Below are positions 1 to 7,295 of a stretch of DNA of 14,502 bases, one piece after another. Numbering within the stretch: the first letter of the stretch is position 1; each line of letters starts with the position of its first letter. Position numbers and translations under genes: made by a program. This DNA is from Deltaproteobacteria bacterium. GTDB taxonomy: Bacteria > Desulfobacterota_C > Deferrisomatia > Deferrisomatales > JACRMM01. Where the stretch lies: contig JACRCS010000201.1 in NCBI GenBank assembly GCA_016218905.1, positions 1 to 14,502 on the forward strand, read 5' to 3'. A model generated the notes under the pieces. It was not told the origin of the DNA, made no database searches, and saw only the letters and a program-made list of their open reading frames with translations.

Positions 1-532
1 GCCGCTCCGACGGGGAAAAACCCGCTCGCGCGACCAGCTCTTCGACCGCGGCTCGTTCGTCCGCGGAGTACTCGACCGCGAGGACCCGGTCCTCGGGCAG
101 CGGTTCTCGTCCGAGTCCCCGGAGAAGCGCCAGATTCCGGTCCACCTCGTGCGCCGAGAGCGGCCGGTCGACCCGCCGGCCGTACGCCCGAGCGAAACCC
201 GCGTCCCGGAAGCCGATCCTCTCCGGGATGCCCGAGAGGAGGGCGAGGAGCGCCGTCCGGTGGGAACGGTGTGGGCAGATCAGCCGGTCGAAGCGCCCGG
301 CGCGGATCCTCTGCGCCATGCTCAGGAGGGTCTCCCCTCGCCTCTTGTCGTAGGTCCAGAGGGCATCGAGGTGGGGATCGCCCTCCAGGAGGGGAGAAGC
401 CGCGGGCGTCACCAGGGCGGTCAGGTGCGCGTCGGGAAAGAGCCGTTTGAGCCCCCGGAAGAGGGGCGTCGTGAGGACCACGTCGCCCAGGAAGGCGGTC
501 TGGATGACGAGGATTCTGGGGCTATGCGCCAC
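1..532 (-). CDS. GT9 heptosyltransferase (WaaF/WaaC-like), 3' end cut by window edge
   Basis: Likely transfers heptose from ADP-heptose to the lipopolysaccharide inner core at the cytoplasmic face of the inner membrane. The visible 177 residues are the N-terminal Rossmann-like domain of family GT9. They open with the beta strand RILVIQTAFLGDVVLTTPLF (residues 6-25), followed by a basic helix, the HLTALVTP strand near 40 and the ALWTYDKR segment near 57-64. All of these are hallmarks of heptosyltransferases. The C-terminal ADP-heptose-binding half lies outside the window, so WaaC, WaaF or another GT9 member cannot be separated. The start is a GTG at 532-530, overlapping the stop of the upstream GT2 gene by 11 nt, with GGAGAG just before it. 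An ATG start in this frame is not available near the conserved N-terminus. It is the last visible gene of an operon that also contains gmhB, which supports heptose as the donor sugar. Confidence 0.9.
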   Translation of the reverse strand, partial: MAHSPRILVIQTAFLGDVVLTTPLFRGLKRLFPDAHLTALVTPAASPLLEGDPHLDALWTYDKRRGETLLSMAQRIRAGRFDRLICPHRSHRTALLALLSGIPERIGFRDAGFARAYGRRVDRPLSAHEVDRNLALLRGLGREPLPEDRVLAVEYSADERAAVEELVARAGFSPSER

Positions 533-1331
533 CGTCTCTCCACGGCCTGCGGGAACCGACCCTCTCGAGCTCCCAGAGCTTGGCGATCTTGAGGAAGACG
601 TGGACCGCCGAGAGGCTCGCCACGTAGAAGCCCGGCGCTCCGTCGAGGAAGCCGCGCTTCAGGACGTACTTCTTCAGGAACTCGAGCGGCGGCCGGACGA
701 GCAGGGAGAACCAGGAGAACCTCCGGCCGCGCTTCCGGTGCTCCGCCGCCAGGATCGAGCTGAAGCGGTTGAGCGTCCGGACGTGGTTCTCCATGTCGTC
801 GTAGGTGTAGTGCACGATCTCGCCCCGCAGGCGGCCCACGGGCCCGTCCACCCGGATCTCGTCGTGAGGGTTGACGCCCTCCCACCTCCCGCGGCCGGTC
901 CGGAGGAGCCGGATCCGCGGCTCGGGGTACCAGCCCGAGTGGTCGATCCACCGCCCGAGGTAGTGGACATGCCGGGTGACGCGGTACCCGTCCATCGCGG
1001 GGGAGCCCGCGAGGAGCGCGCGGATCTCCGCGGCGAGCTCGGGAGTGACGCGCTCGTCGGCGTCCAGGGAGAGGAGCCACTCGCCCCGGGCGAGCGAGAA
1101 GGCGAAGTTCTTCTGCTCCACGTGCCCCGGCCAGGGACGCTCCACGACGACGTCCGCGAGCTCGCGGCAGACCTCCAGCGTGCCGTCGGTGCTCCCCGAG
1201 TCGACGACGATCACCTCGTCGCAGAAGCGCACGCTCTCGAGCGCGCCGCGGATCTTCTCGATCTCGTCCCGGCAGACGATCGTCGCCGAGAGGAGCGGCC
1301 GGCCCTCGCCCCGCGGGTCCCGTTCAGGCAT
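522..1331 (-). CDS. WaaE/KdtX-like family 2 glycosyltransferase (LPS core)
   Basis: A 269-residue GT-A fold glycosyltransferase, probably adding glucose or another hexose to the LPS inner core, as WaaE does on heptose I. Visible features are the LSATIVCRDE strand (14-23), the nucleotide-binding VDSGSTDGT (43-51) and the metal-binding DADE (90-93). The WaaE-family C-terminal pattern HYTYDDMENHVRTLNRFSS follows at 174-192, then an amphipathic basic tail around 205-255 suited to membrane association. Length matches the usual 250-270 residues. The start ATG at 1331 overlaps the upstream GT4 stop by 8 nt and keeps the whole catalytic domain. The downstream GT9 gene begins inside the last codons of this one. 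Family assignment is strong; the exact acceptor and sugar are inferred from context only. Confidence 0.9.
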   Translation of the reverse strand: MPERDPRGEGRPLLSATIVCRDEIEKIRGALESVRFCDEVIVVDSGSTDGTLEVCRELADVVVERPWPGHVEQKNFAFSLARGEWLLSLDADERVTPELAAEIRALLAGSPAMDGYRVTRHVHYLGRWIDHSGWYPEPRIRLLRTGRGRWEGVNPHDEIRVDGPVGRLRGEIVHYTYDDMENHVRTLNRFSSILAAEHRKRGRRFSWFSLLVRPPLEFLKKYVLKRGFLDGAPGFYVASLSAVHVFLKIAKLWELERVGSRRPWRDGGA

Positions 1332-2424
1332 CCGACCGCGCCCCGCCGAGCACGCTCCGATAGACCTTGAGCGTCTCCTCGGTCTTGCGCTCGAGGGTAA
1401 ACCCGCCCGCAATCCGCTCGCTCCCGAGCCGGCCGAGGGTCTTCCCCCCGTCCGCCCGCTCGAGGAGGGAGCAGACCGCCCGCTCCAGTTCTCCGGGGTC
1501 CCCGGGCCGCACGAGCGTGCCCACCCGGCCCTCCTCCAGGATCTCGGCGACGCCTCCGACGTCCGTCCCCACCGCGGGGACGCCGAGCGCCATGGCTTCC
1601 AGGAGGACGTTCGGACACGAATCCATGTCGATGGACGGAAGGACGAAAACGTCCATGAGCGCCATGAGGGCTCTCGCGTCGGCGCGAAAGCCCGTGACCC
1701 GGCAGCGCTCCTCGAGGCCGAGCTCCGCGATGCGCGGCAGGAACTTCTCCGTGTAGCCGCCGACCAGGAGGAAGCGGGCCTCCGGGAAGCGGCGAAGGAT
1801 GCCGGGCATGGCATCGACGAGGTACAGGAAGCCCTTCTCCCGCTTTCCGCTCCCCACCGTGCCGATGACCGGCGAAGCGCCCTCCAGGTCCAACTCGCGG
1901 CGCAGGGCCCGAGCGCCCTCGGCCGTTTCGGCGAGGTCGCCGAACTCGGTTGCGTTGTAGACGACGTGGATCTTCCGCCCCGGGACGCGGCTCTCTTGGA
2001 GGACCGTCTTTACCCGGGCGGAGTTCGTGATGATGGCCGCCGTCCGGCGGCTCCGGAACTTGGCCGGGAACTCCGGACGAAAGAGCACGCCGCGGTTGGC
2101 GATCACGGGAGGGAAACCGCCGCCGAAGGTGGCGAGCAGGGCCACGTTGTGGCCCTTCGTGTGGTGGGCGTGGACCAGGTCGGCCCCGGCGCTCCTGGCC
2201 AGGCGCCGCAGCTCCCGGGAGCTGCGCCACAGATCCCCGACCGTGCGAAACCGGAGGGCGACGGTCTCGGCGCCCTCTCTGGCCGCCGCGTCCAGCGCGG
2301 GAGACGGGGCCGGGCCGCAGAAGAGCACCCGGTGTCCCCGCTCGCGCAGTCCCCGGGTCAGGAGGATCGCCTGGAGGACGCCGCCCGATTGGGCGCTGGA
2401 ACTCGTCACCTGGAGCACGACCAT
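1324..2424 (-). CDS. GT4 glycosyltransferase
   Basis: A 366-residue GT-B glycosyltransferase of family GT4, probably transferring a nucleotide-activated sugar to the LPS core or another cell-surface glycan. The N-terminal domain starts with VVLQVTSSSAQSGGVLQAIL (2-21), the usual glycine-rich acceptor-side loop. The C-terminal Glycos_transf_1 domain begins near 183 (ASPVIGTVGSGKREKGFLYL, the nucleotide-sugar part), followed by FLLVGGY (218-224) and the signature DSCPNVLLEAMALGVPAVGT (268-287). The first acid of the EX7E motif is Asp268 rather than Glu, paired with Glu276; this is a conservative change. The start ATG at 2424 is 5 nt after the stop of the Trm112-like gene. An open frame continues upstream but does not resemble the family. 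Donor and acceptor are unknown. Confidence 0.9.
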   Translation of the reverse strand: MVVLQVTSSSAQSGGVLQAILLTRGLRERGHRVLFCGPAPSPALDAAAREGAETVALRFRTVGDLWRSSRELRRLARSAGADLVHAHHTKGHNVALLATFGGGFPPVIANRGVLFRPEFPAKFRSRRTAAIITNSARVKTVLQESRVPGRKIHVVYNATEFGDLAETAEGARALRRELDLEGASPVIGTVGSGKREKGFLYLVDAMPGILRRFPEARFLLVGGYTEKFLPRIAELGLEERCRVTGFRADARALMALMDVFVLPSIDMDSCPNVLLEAMALGVPAVGTDVGGVAEILEEGRVGTLVRPGDPGELERAVCSLLERADGGKTLGRLGSERIAGGFTLERKTEETLKVYRSVLGGARSDA

Positions 2425-2429
2425 GCGGA

Positions 2430-2603
2430 TCAGCCCTCGATGGGCGTGGCCTCGTCGATGAGCATCACCGGGATGTCGTCCTCGATGCGGTACCGAAGCT
2501 TGCAGGCGTGGCAGAGCAGGGCCTGTTCGGCGTCGCGGTAGTCGAGGTCGCCCTTGCACTGGGGGCAGACCAGGATCTCGAGGAGCTCGGGCTTGAGGGA
2601 CAT
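2430..2603 (-). CDS. Trm112/YcaR-like small zinc-binding protein
   Basis: A 57-residue protein of the Trm112 family (PF03966). Two CxxC pairs, Cys13-Cys16 in LVCPQCKG and Cys31-Cys34 in LCHACKLRYRI, would hold one zinc. The ending DDIPVMLIDEATPI is the typical family C-terminus. Eukaryotic and archaeal Trm112 activate methyltransferases. The bacterial homologues (such as YcaR) are of unclear role but commonly sit among LPS genes, for example between lpxK and kdsB in enterobacteria. A good Shine-Dalgarno (GGAGG, 6 nt before the ATG) fixes the start. It lies 20 nt after a membrane methyltransferase gene and 5 nt before the GT4 gene. The adjacency to a methyltransferase invites the idea of a partner pair, but that methyltransferase is not a class I enzyme like known Trm112 partners. 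Confidence 0.9.
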   Translation of the reverse strand: MSLKPELLEILVCPQCKGDLDYRDAEQALLCHACKLRYRIEDDIPVMLIDEATPIEG

Positions 2604-2623
2604 GGCGTCCTCCTTCTCTGATT

Positions 2624-3190
2624 TCAGTCCGCGGTCAAGAGGAGGTACATCGTGACGGTGTAGAGCGCGAGCCACGCCTGCCACTCCCGGTGGACCCGGA
2701 ACATCCGTTGCGCGTCGTACGGCGCCCGCGGCAGCGGCCAAGGGAGGCTGCGGGGAACGAAGCGCGGCACGTCGCGGCAGTAGGCGATGAACGCCTCCCC
2801 ATAGCGCTCCAGCAGCTGCTTCTCCTCCTTCCGGGCGAGGGCGTGGTAGACGGGGAGGAAGCCGGCGAGGAAGAGCACGACGAGCCAGAGTCGTCCGCCC
2901 ATGACGGCCACCCCCAGGCCGATGAGGAAGTTGCCGGCGTAGAGGGGGTTTCGGATGACGCGGTAGGGTCCCTCGGTCGCCAGCGTCTTCGCCTTCACGA
3001 TCACGCCCGACGCCCAGGTGCGCAGGGCCTCCCCCGCCAGCGCGAGCCACAAGCCCCAGAAGACGCTGGCGCGGCTCGGGTCCGAGAAGACGAGGAAGAG
3101 CGCGGCGAGCACGAAGCCCAGGGGAACACGCCGCTTCACCACGTTCCGGAAGAACCAGCTCTCCTCGTCGACCTTACCGATCTCTTCCAT
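2624..3190 (-). CDS. ICMT/PEMT-like integral membrane methyltransferase
   Basis: A 188-residue protein with about four or five hydrophobic segments (roughly 22-37, 43-60, 86-98, 100-117 and 170-186). It carries the signature of the isoprenylcysteine carboxyl methyltransferase / phospholipid methyltransferase superfamily: GPYRVIRNPLYAGN at 74-87, then a polar EEKQLLERYGEAFIAYCRDVPRF stretch at 122-144. Members methylate membrane-embedded substrates with SAM; bacterial versions have mostly unknown substrates. The ATG at 3190 overlaps the gmhB end by 17 nt, so translation is likely coupled. Position in an LPS operon suggests a lipid, polyprenyl or glycolipid substrate, but that is inference. The C-terminal extension after 145 (SLPWPLPRAPYDAQRMFRVH) and the final hydrophobic segment go beyond the usual core domain. 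Confidence 0.85.
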   Translation of the reverse strand: MEEIGKVDEESWFFRNVVKRRVPLGFVLAALFLVFSDPSRASVFWGLWLALAGEALRTWASGVIVKAKTLATEGPYRVIRNPLYAGNFLIGLGVAVMGGRLWLVVLFLAGFLPVYHALARKEEKQLLERYGEAFIAYCRDVPRFVPRSLPWPLPRAPYDAQRMFRVHREWQAWLALYTVTMYLLLTAD

Positions 3191-3761
3191 CTCTCCCCTT
3201 CCCTGCCCCTTCTCCGGCCAGGATCTCCTCGGTTGCCGCGAGGAGGTCGTCCGCCGTGACGTCCGCGACCGTCCCGCTCGCCCGCAACTCGGCCTCCGTC
3301 GCCCGCCCGTAGCCGGTCCTCACGAGGGCCGCGCGGCACCCGACCGCCCGGGCGAGCGCAACGTCGCTCGCCTTGTCTCCGATGACCCAGGAGGCGGAGA
3401 GGTCCACGGCCCACTCCGCCACGGCCCGGAGCACGAGGCCGGGCAGGGGTTTTCGACAGCCGCACGGGCCCGAGTGGTCCGGGTGGTGCGGGCAGACGTA
3501 GAACCCGTCGACGTCGCCCCCCTCGTCGCGAAGCCTTTGCCGGAGCTCCTCGTGCGCGGCTTCCACGAAGGCGGCGTCGAAGAACTTCCGGGCGACGCCG
3601 GACTGGTTCGTCACCACCAGGCGCAGGAAGCCCGCTTCGCCAAGGCGCTTCAGCGCGACTGCCGCGCCGGGAAGGAGCTCCAGGTCCTCCAGCCGCGAGA
3701 GGTAGTCGGCCTCCCGGATGATCGTGCCGTCCCGGTCGAGGAAGGCGGCCGCCCTCTTCAC
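3174..3761 (-). CDS. gmhB: D-glycero-D-manno-heptose 1,7-bisphosphate 7-phosphatase (GmhB-like HAD phosphatase)
   Basis: A 195-residue HAD-superfamily phosphatase that would remove the C7 phosphate from heptose 1,7-bisphosphate in ADP-heptose synthesis. Motif I is FLDRDGT (7-13, nucleophile Asp9 and acid/base Asp11), motif II is VTNQSG (50-55), and motif IV is GDKASD (128-133). The zinc-binding loop CPHHPDHSGPCGCRKPLPG (90-108), with Cys90, His92, Cys100 and Cys102, is diagnostic of GmhB and the related HisB N-terminal domain. The surrounding LPS genes, rather than histidine genes, favour GmhB. The GTG start at 3761 overlaps the acyltransferase stop by 4 nt (GTGA); a second in-frame GTG lies 12 nt upstream. 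The open frame extends much further upstream but without homology. Length is normal for the family. Confidence 0.92.
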   Translation of the reverse strand: MKRAAAFLDRDGTIIREADYLSRLEDLELLPGAAVALKRLGEAGFLRLVVTNQSGVARKFFDAAFVEAAHEELRQRLRDEGGDVDGFYVCPHHPDHSGPCGCRKPLPGLVLRAVAEWAVDLSASWVIGDKASDVALARAVGCRAALVRTGYGRATEAELRASGTVADVTADDLLAATEEILAGEGAGKGRDGRDR

Positions 3762-4651
3762 GCCTCTTTCCACGGAAGGCGCCAGCGGCGGTGTACCCAG
3801 AACCACTGCTCCGGCCGCCGGCGCACGGCCGCTTCGATGATCTCGTCGAAGAGCGCGGTGTAGCGCCGGATCCGCTCCTCGCGCTCGCCCTCCCGGGGCG
3901 GCTCGAGCGCCGGATGGAAGGTGAGCACGTGGCCTTCGCCGGTCCGCTCGTCGAAGACCGGGATGACGGGCGCGCCGGTCTTGAGGGCGAGCAGCGCGAG
4001 CCCGTGGTTCGTGGCGACGCGCCGGCCGAAGAAGCGGCTCTCCACGGCCTCGTTCCGGCGGGGGCGCTGGTCCATCAGGAACGCGATGAGTTCCCCCCGG
4101 CCGAGGCCGCGCAGCACCTGGGAGACCGCGCGGCGGTGGGGGATGATCCGACTCCCGAAGCGCTCCCGCAGCTCGATGACCCGGCGGTCGACCGCCCCGT
4201 TCGCGAGCCTCTTCCCCACGGCGGCGAACGGGGACCCGTTGACCGCCATGGCAGCCCCGGCGAGCTCCCAGTTCCCCACGTGCCCCGTCAGGAGGAAGAC
4301 GCCCTTGCCGCGCGCCCTCGCCTCGTCCAGGTGCTCGGTCCCGGCGAAGCGGACCCGGTCCCGCACCTCCTCGGCCGTCGCAGACCGGAGGCCCAGGCAC
4401 TCGGCCCCCGTGACACCCAGGTGCTGGAAGTTGGCGCTCACCAGCCGGCGGACCTCGGCCGCGCTCCACTCCGGGAAGGCAGCGCCGACGTTTTCCAGGG
4501 CGATGCCGCGGTGGCGGGCGTCCACGGCGTGCCAGAGGCGACCCACCGCCCGTCCCAGCGCGCTCCGGCGCTTCCAGTTGAGGCCGGAGAAGGCCCTCTC
4601 GACGAGCCGGAAGAGGTCGTATTCGACGCGATGGGCCCAGGGCTCCGCCAC
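3758..4651 (-). CDS. LpxL/HtrB-type lipid A acyltransferase
   Basis: A 297-residue lysophospholipid-type acyltransferase of the LpxL/LpxM family, expected to add a secondary acyl chain to lipid A from acyl-ACP at the inner membrane. The catalytic HX4E motif is HVGNWE (His124-Glu129). Other family marks are the early ALENVGAAFPEWS (51-63), FLMDQ (191-195), ALLALKTGAPVIPVF (219-233) and the C-terminal PEQWFWVHRRWR (280-291). There is no clear N-terminal transmembrane helix, which differs from E. coli LpxL. The same fold also acts in mannosyl-lipid and ornithine-lipid synthesis, but the LPS operon favours lipid A. The start is a GTG at 4651, 3 nt after the dGTPase stop. The gmhB start overlaps its stop. 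Confidence 0.92.
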   Translation of the reverse strand: MAEPWAHRVEYDLFRLVERAFSGLNWKRRSALGRAVGRLWHAVDARHRGIALENVGAAFPEWSAAEVRRLVSANFQHLGVTGAECLGLRSATAEEVRDRVRFAGTEHLDEARARGKGVFLLTGHVGNWELAGAAMAVNGSPFAAVGKRLANGAVDRRVIELRERFGSRIIPHRRAVSQVLRGLGRGELIAFLMDQRPRRNEAVESRFFGRRVATNHGLALLALKTGAPVIPVFDERTGEGHVLTFHPALEPPREGEREERIRRYTALFDEIIEAAVRRRPEQWFWVHRRWRLPWKEA

Positions 4652-4654
4652 GGG

Positions 4655-5821
4655 TCACACCTTCTGGTAGGGATCGAAGAGGCGCCGGTACTCTTCGAGA
4701 CAGGTGCGGTCGGTCATGCCGGCGATCAGGTCGCAGATGGCGCGCCGGAGGCCGTCCCGCTCGACACGGTGCCTCGCCGGGAGGGCGATCAGGCTCGGCC
4801 GGGCCTCGTACGCCGCGAACAGCTCCTGGACGATGCGCTCGGCCTTGAAGCGCATCGCCTCCACCTTCGGGTGCCGATAGAGCTTCTCGAGCAGGAACGC
4901 CTTGAGCTCGCGGTTTCGCTTCTCCATCCCCTCGGAGCGGCGGATCAAGCGCTCCCCCGCCCGGCAGACGTCTTTCGCGGTCCGGACGCCGGCCCTCCTC
5001 AAGGCCGCGAGCGAGGCGTCCACGAGGTCCGCCATCATCCAGCCGATGAGCGTGCTGATCGTCTGGTAGATGGCAGGGCGGCCCTGCGACCCGGGGCTCC
5101 TCTCACGCGTGCGCTCCCGCGCCTCGCGCCAGAGCGGGACCTCCTCGAGCTCCTCGCGCCGCAGGTAGCCGGCCTCGAGGCCGTCGTCGATGTCGTGATT
5201 GTTGTACGCGATCTCGTCGGCCAAGTCGATGAGCTGGGCCTCCAGGGTCGGCTGGAGGTCCGGCTCGTACTCCTCCAGGTCTCTGGGAGCGCCGTCCCAG
5301 CTCGACCGGTGCTTCACGATCCCCTCGCGCACCTCCCAGGTGAGGTTGAGGCCCGGGAAGCCGGGGTAGTGCTCCTCGAGCAGCGTGACGACCCGCAGCC
5401 CCTGGAGGTTGTGCTCGAACCCGCCCTCGCCGGCCATGAGGCGGTTCAGGACCTCCTCGCCCGTGTGTCCGAAGGGCGTGTGGCCGAGGTCATGGGCGAG
5501 TGCCAGCGCTTCGGCGAGCTCCTCGTTGAGGCGGAGCCGCCGGGCGAGCCCCCGGGCGATCTGCGCGACCTCCAGGCTGTGGGTCAGGCGCGTGCGGTAG
5601 TAGTCGCCCTCGTGGTTGACGAAGACCTGGGTCTTGTACTCGAGCCGCCGGAAGGCCGCCGAGTGGATCACCCGGTCCCGGTCGCGCTCGAAGGCGGGCC
5701 TCGGGTCCTTGAAGCTCTCGGAGTGCTGCCGGCCCCGGGAGAGGGCGCTTCGCGCCGCGTAGGGCGCGAGGTCGGGCCGCTCGCCGTCGCCCTCGAAAAG
5801 TTCCTGCTCCATCGGCTCCAC
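4655..5821 (-). CDS. dgt: dGTPase-like HD-domain dNTP triphosphohydrolase
   Basis: A 388-residue HD phosphohydrolase that would cleave dGTP or other dNTPs to the nucleoside and triphosphate. Family marks are the N-terminal PAFERDRDRVIHSAAFRRLEY (42-62) and the metal site: His81 in RTRLTHSLEV, His110-Asp111 in AHDLGH and Asp202 in LADEIAYNNHDIDDG, with FGHTGE at 117-122. The length matches the short type of dGTPase-like protein (as in Thermus) rather than the roughly 500-residue E. coli Dgt, so substrate preference may differ. The first possible start is GTG 5821; an ATG three codons downstream (5812) is equally possible and neither has a strong Shine-Dalgarno. It is the first gene of the envelope operon, 3 nt from the acyltransferase gene. 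A possible promoter lies 25 nt upstream. Confidence 0.93.
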   Translation of the reverse strand: MEPMEQELFEGDGERPDLAPYAARSALSRGRQHSESFKDPRPAFERDRDRVIHSAAFRRLEYKTQVFVNHEGDYYRTRLTHSLEVAQIARGLARRLRLNEELAEALALAHDLGHTPFGHTGEEVLNRLMAGEGGFEHNLQGLRVVTLLEEHYPGFPGLNLTWEVREGIVKHRSSWDGAPRDLEEYEPDLQPTLEAQLIDLADEIAYNNHDIDDGLEAGYLRREELEEVPLWREARERTRERSPGSQGRPAIYQTISTLIGWMMADLVDASLAALRRAGVRTAKDVCRAGERLIRRSEGMEKRNRELKAFLLEKLYRHPKVEAMRFKAERIVQELFAAYEARPSLIALPARHRVERDGLRRAICDLIAGMTDRTCLEEYRRLFDPYQKV

Positions 5822-5845
5822 GTTGCGGACTCGGGTGAGCCGTTT

Positions 5846-5875
5846 ACCGTATCAGAGCGCGAAGGAGAGGGGCAA
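5846..5875 (-). promoter_or_regulatory. Possible sigma-70-type promoter for the dgt-LPS operon
   Basis: On the minus strand, TTGCCC (5875-5870), an 18-nt spacer and TACGGT (5851-5846) preceded by TGA give a -35 and an extended -10 about 25 nt before the first dgt start. The -10 is a poor match apart from the TG extension, so this is tentative. Confidence 0.35.
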
Positions 5876-5901
5876 CGAAAAGGTCAACGGCACGTGAGGG
5901 G

Positions 5902-5985
5902 TGGACGTACTGGACGTAGTGGACGATATGGACGGCGTGGACGGGTCCATCGAGTCCATTCGGTCCATGAAGTCCACTCAGTCCA
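5902..5985. repeat. 9-bp-period TGGAC/GTCCA palindromic array (5+5 units)
   Basis: Five TGGAC cores start at 5902, 5911, 5920, 5929 and 5938, exactly 9 nt apart. After a 2-nt centre, five GTCCA cores start at 5945, 5954, 5963, 5972 and 5981, again 9 nt apart. The 4-nt spacers vary (GTAC, GTAG, GATA, GGCG, then TCGA, TTCG, TGAA, CTCA) while the cores do not. The two halves can pair as five 5-bp helices separated by 4x4 internal loops. It lies between the GT2 stop (6051) and the dgt start (5821). Confidence 0.9.
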
Positions 5986-5991
5986 CTCCCT

Positions 5992-6033
5992 CGTTCCCTG
6001 CGCTGGAGCACCCCGCCCACCCTCCGGCCGGAC
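5992..6033 (+). repeat. Intergenic repeat box 1, copy A
   Basis: This segment runs CGTTCCCT, CGCTG, AGCACCC, GCCCACCCT in order and matches 7345-7385 with few substitutions and one or two single-base gaps. It sits between the 9-bp array and the GT2 stop codon. No coding function is apparent. Confidence 0.7.
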
Positions 6034-6050
6034 GGGGCGGCGGATGCTGC

Positions 6051-6980
6051 TCAACGCCTGCCCCGTGCCCGCAGGGCCCAGGTTCTCACCCGAAAGATGG
6101 GAATCAGGAGCGCGAACACGGGCAGGCTGAAGTGACGCCGGATCTGTCTCGCGGCGAAGCCGAGGCTCACCTGCCGGCGCCTGACGAGGCGCAGCATCGC
6201 GTAGCAGCAGCGGTGGAGGAGGTGGGTCCTGTCGATGGGGCCCAACCCGGCTCCCCCCTCCCCGGCGTAGGCGAGGACGAGGCGCGGCATGTCATCCAGG
6301 TGCGCGAGCTTCCCCTTGAGCACTTGGGTCTCCTGGGCGGCGTGGACGCGGAAGGCCGCCAGCGGCTCCGCAATGTAGGCGAAGCGCCCCTGGCGGAGCA
6401 GCCGGAACCACATCTCGAGGTCCGTGAGCAGCGGGTAGCTCGCGTCGAATCCGTCGCCTGCCTTCTCCCGGGGAAAGATGACGGCGGAGGGCTCCCCGAC
6501 GAGGTTTCTTCGGGCGAGGAGGCACTCGCGCAGGACGGCGGTCCCGTCCGCCACCCGATCGCGCTCCCAGCCCCGGACCACCGCGTCACCGCGGGAATCG
6601 GCGTCGACGACGCGGCGGGCCGAGGCCGCCAGGGTCACCCCCTCGTTCGACGCGACGGCGTCCACGTACCGGCCCAAGGCCTGCTCCGAGAGCCAGAAGT
6701 CGTCCTGGAGGAGGTACTTCACGTACCGGCCCCGCGCCTCCCGCAGGCAGGCGTTGAAGTTCCCGACCAGGCCGACGTTGCGTTCGTTCGCCCGCCACCG
6801 GACCCGGGAGTCCCGGCGGGCGTACTCGGCCAGGATCGCCGCGGTATCGTCCCGGGAGGCGTCGTCGATGACGAGGAGCTCGAAGTCGCGGAAGTCCTGG
6901 CAGAGGACGGAGTCCAGGGCCTCCCTCAGGTACCGGGCGCCGTTGTACGTCGGCACGCAGACGCTCACCTCAGGAGCCAT
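6051..6980 (-). CDS. Family 2 glycosyltransferase
   Basis: A 309-residue GT-A glycosyltransferase. The N-terminus has the classical VSVCVPTYNGARYLREALDS (5-24), then LLVIDDASRDDT (35-46) binding the nucleotide, RNVGLVGNFNACLREARGRYVKYLLQDD (67-94) with the metal-binding QDD, and the C-terminal-half motif LTDLEMWFRLL near 185-195. The tail after about 270 (RRRQVSLGFAARQIRRHF and a short hydrophobic LPVFALLIPIF) could anchor it to the membrane. It probably adds a sugar to a surface glycan; donor and acceptor are not predictable. The ATG at 6980 lies right before the conserved strand. It is separated from dgt by 229 nt of repeats and a possible promoter, so it is likely a separate transcript from the LPS operon. 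It diverges from the methyltransferase-glycosyltransferase gene. Confidence 0.92.
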   Translation of the reverse strand: MAPEVSVCVPTYNGARYLREALDSVLCQDFRDFELLVIDDASRDDTAAILAEYARRDSRVRWRANERNVGLVGNFNACLREARGRYVKYLLQDDFWLSEQALGRYVDAVASNEGVTLAASARRVVDADSRGDAVVRGWERDRVADGTAVLRECLLARRNLVGEPSAVIFPREKAGDGFDASYPLLTDLEMWFRLLRQGRFAYIAEPLAAFRVHAAQETQVLKGKLAHLDDMPRLVLAYAGEGGAGLGPIDRTHLLHRCCYAMLRLVRRRQVSLGFAARQIRRHFSLPVFALLIPIFRVRTWALRARGRR

Positions 6981-7100
6981 GGCTCGCCTCTGGCGGAAAC
7001 CCGCCGATTACCGCTGATGCTTGAGAACTGAAGACTGACAACTCCATTCCGGGAGGCACGTTCCGGCTCTCGAGTCGCGAACCGGCCTCCGGCGCCCCCT

Positions 7101-7124
7101 CCCCCTCCCGCGCTGGGGAGGGGG
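7101..7124. repeat. GC-rich REP-like hairpin
   Basis: CCCCCTCCC (7101-7109) and GGGAGGGGG (7116-7124) form a perfect 9-bp stem with a 6-nt loop. Further CCCCCT units precede it. No T tract follows on either strand, so it is unlike a simple terminator. Confidence 0.75.
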
Positions 7125-7175
7125 AACTTCCACGCTAATACTCCAGGTTTGACGTGCACTTAGGGCGCAGTCTCT

Positions 7176-7212
7176 CCCCCTCCCCCCTCGCGGGAGGGCA
7201 GGGGTGGGGGGC
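7176..7212. repeat. Second GC-rich REP-like element
   Basis: A pyrimidine run with CCCCCTCCCCCC (7176-7187) is followed by TCGCGGGAGGGCA and then GGGGTGGGGGGC (from 7201). It can fold as an imperfect hairpin around the TCGCG centre. Its composition resembles the neighbouring hairpin and the dispersed palindromic elements of many high-GC genomes. Confidence 0.6.
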
Positions 7213-7295
7213 GGGCGAAGGCCGCCATCTCCCTCGGGCGCAAGCGGCGGCTTTCCCGGATGGACACAAGCTAGCAGAAGGTCCGACGGAGGACC

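Noticed and set aside
3791..6130. Long plus-strand open frame across the acyltransferase and dGTPase genes
   Set aside because: It crosses two well-supported minus-strand genes and the 9-bp array; its composition is the Pro/Arg/Glu-rich pattern of GC shadow frames.
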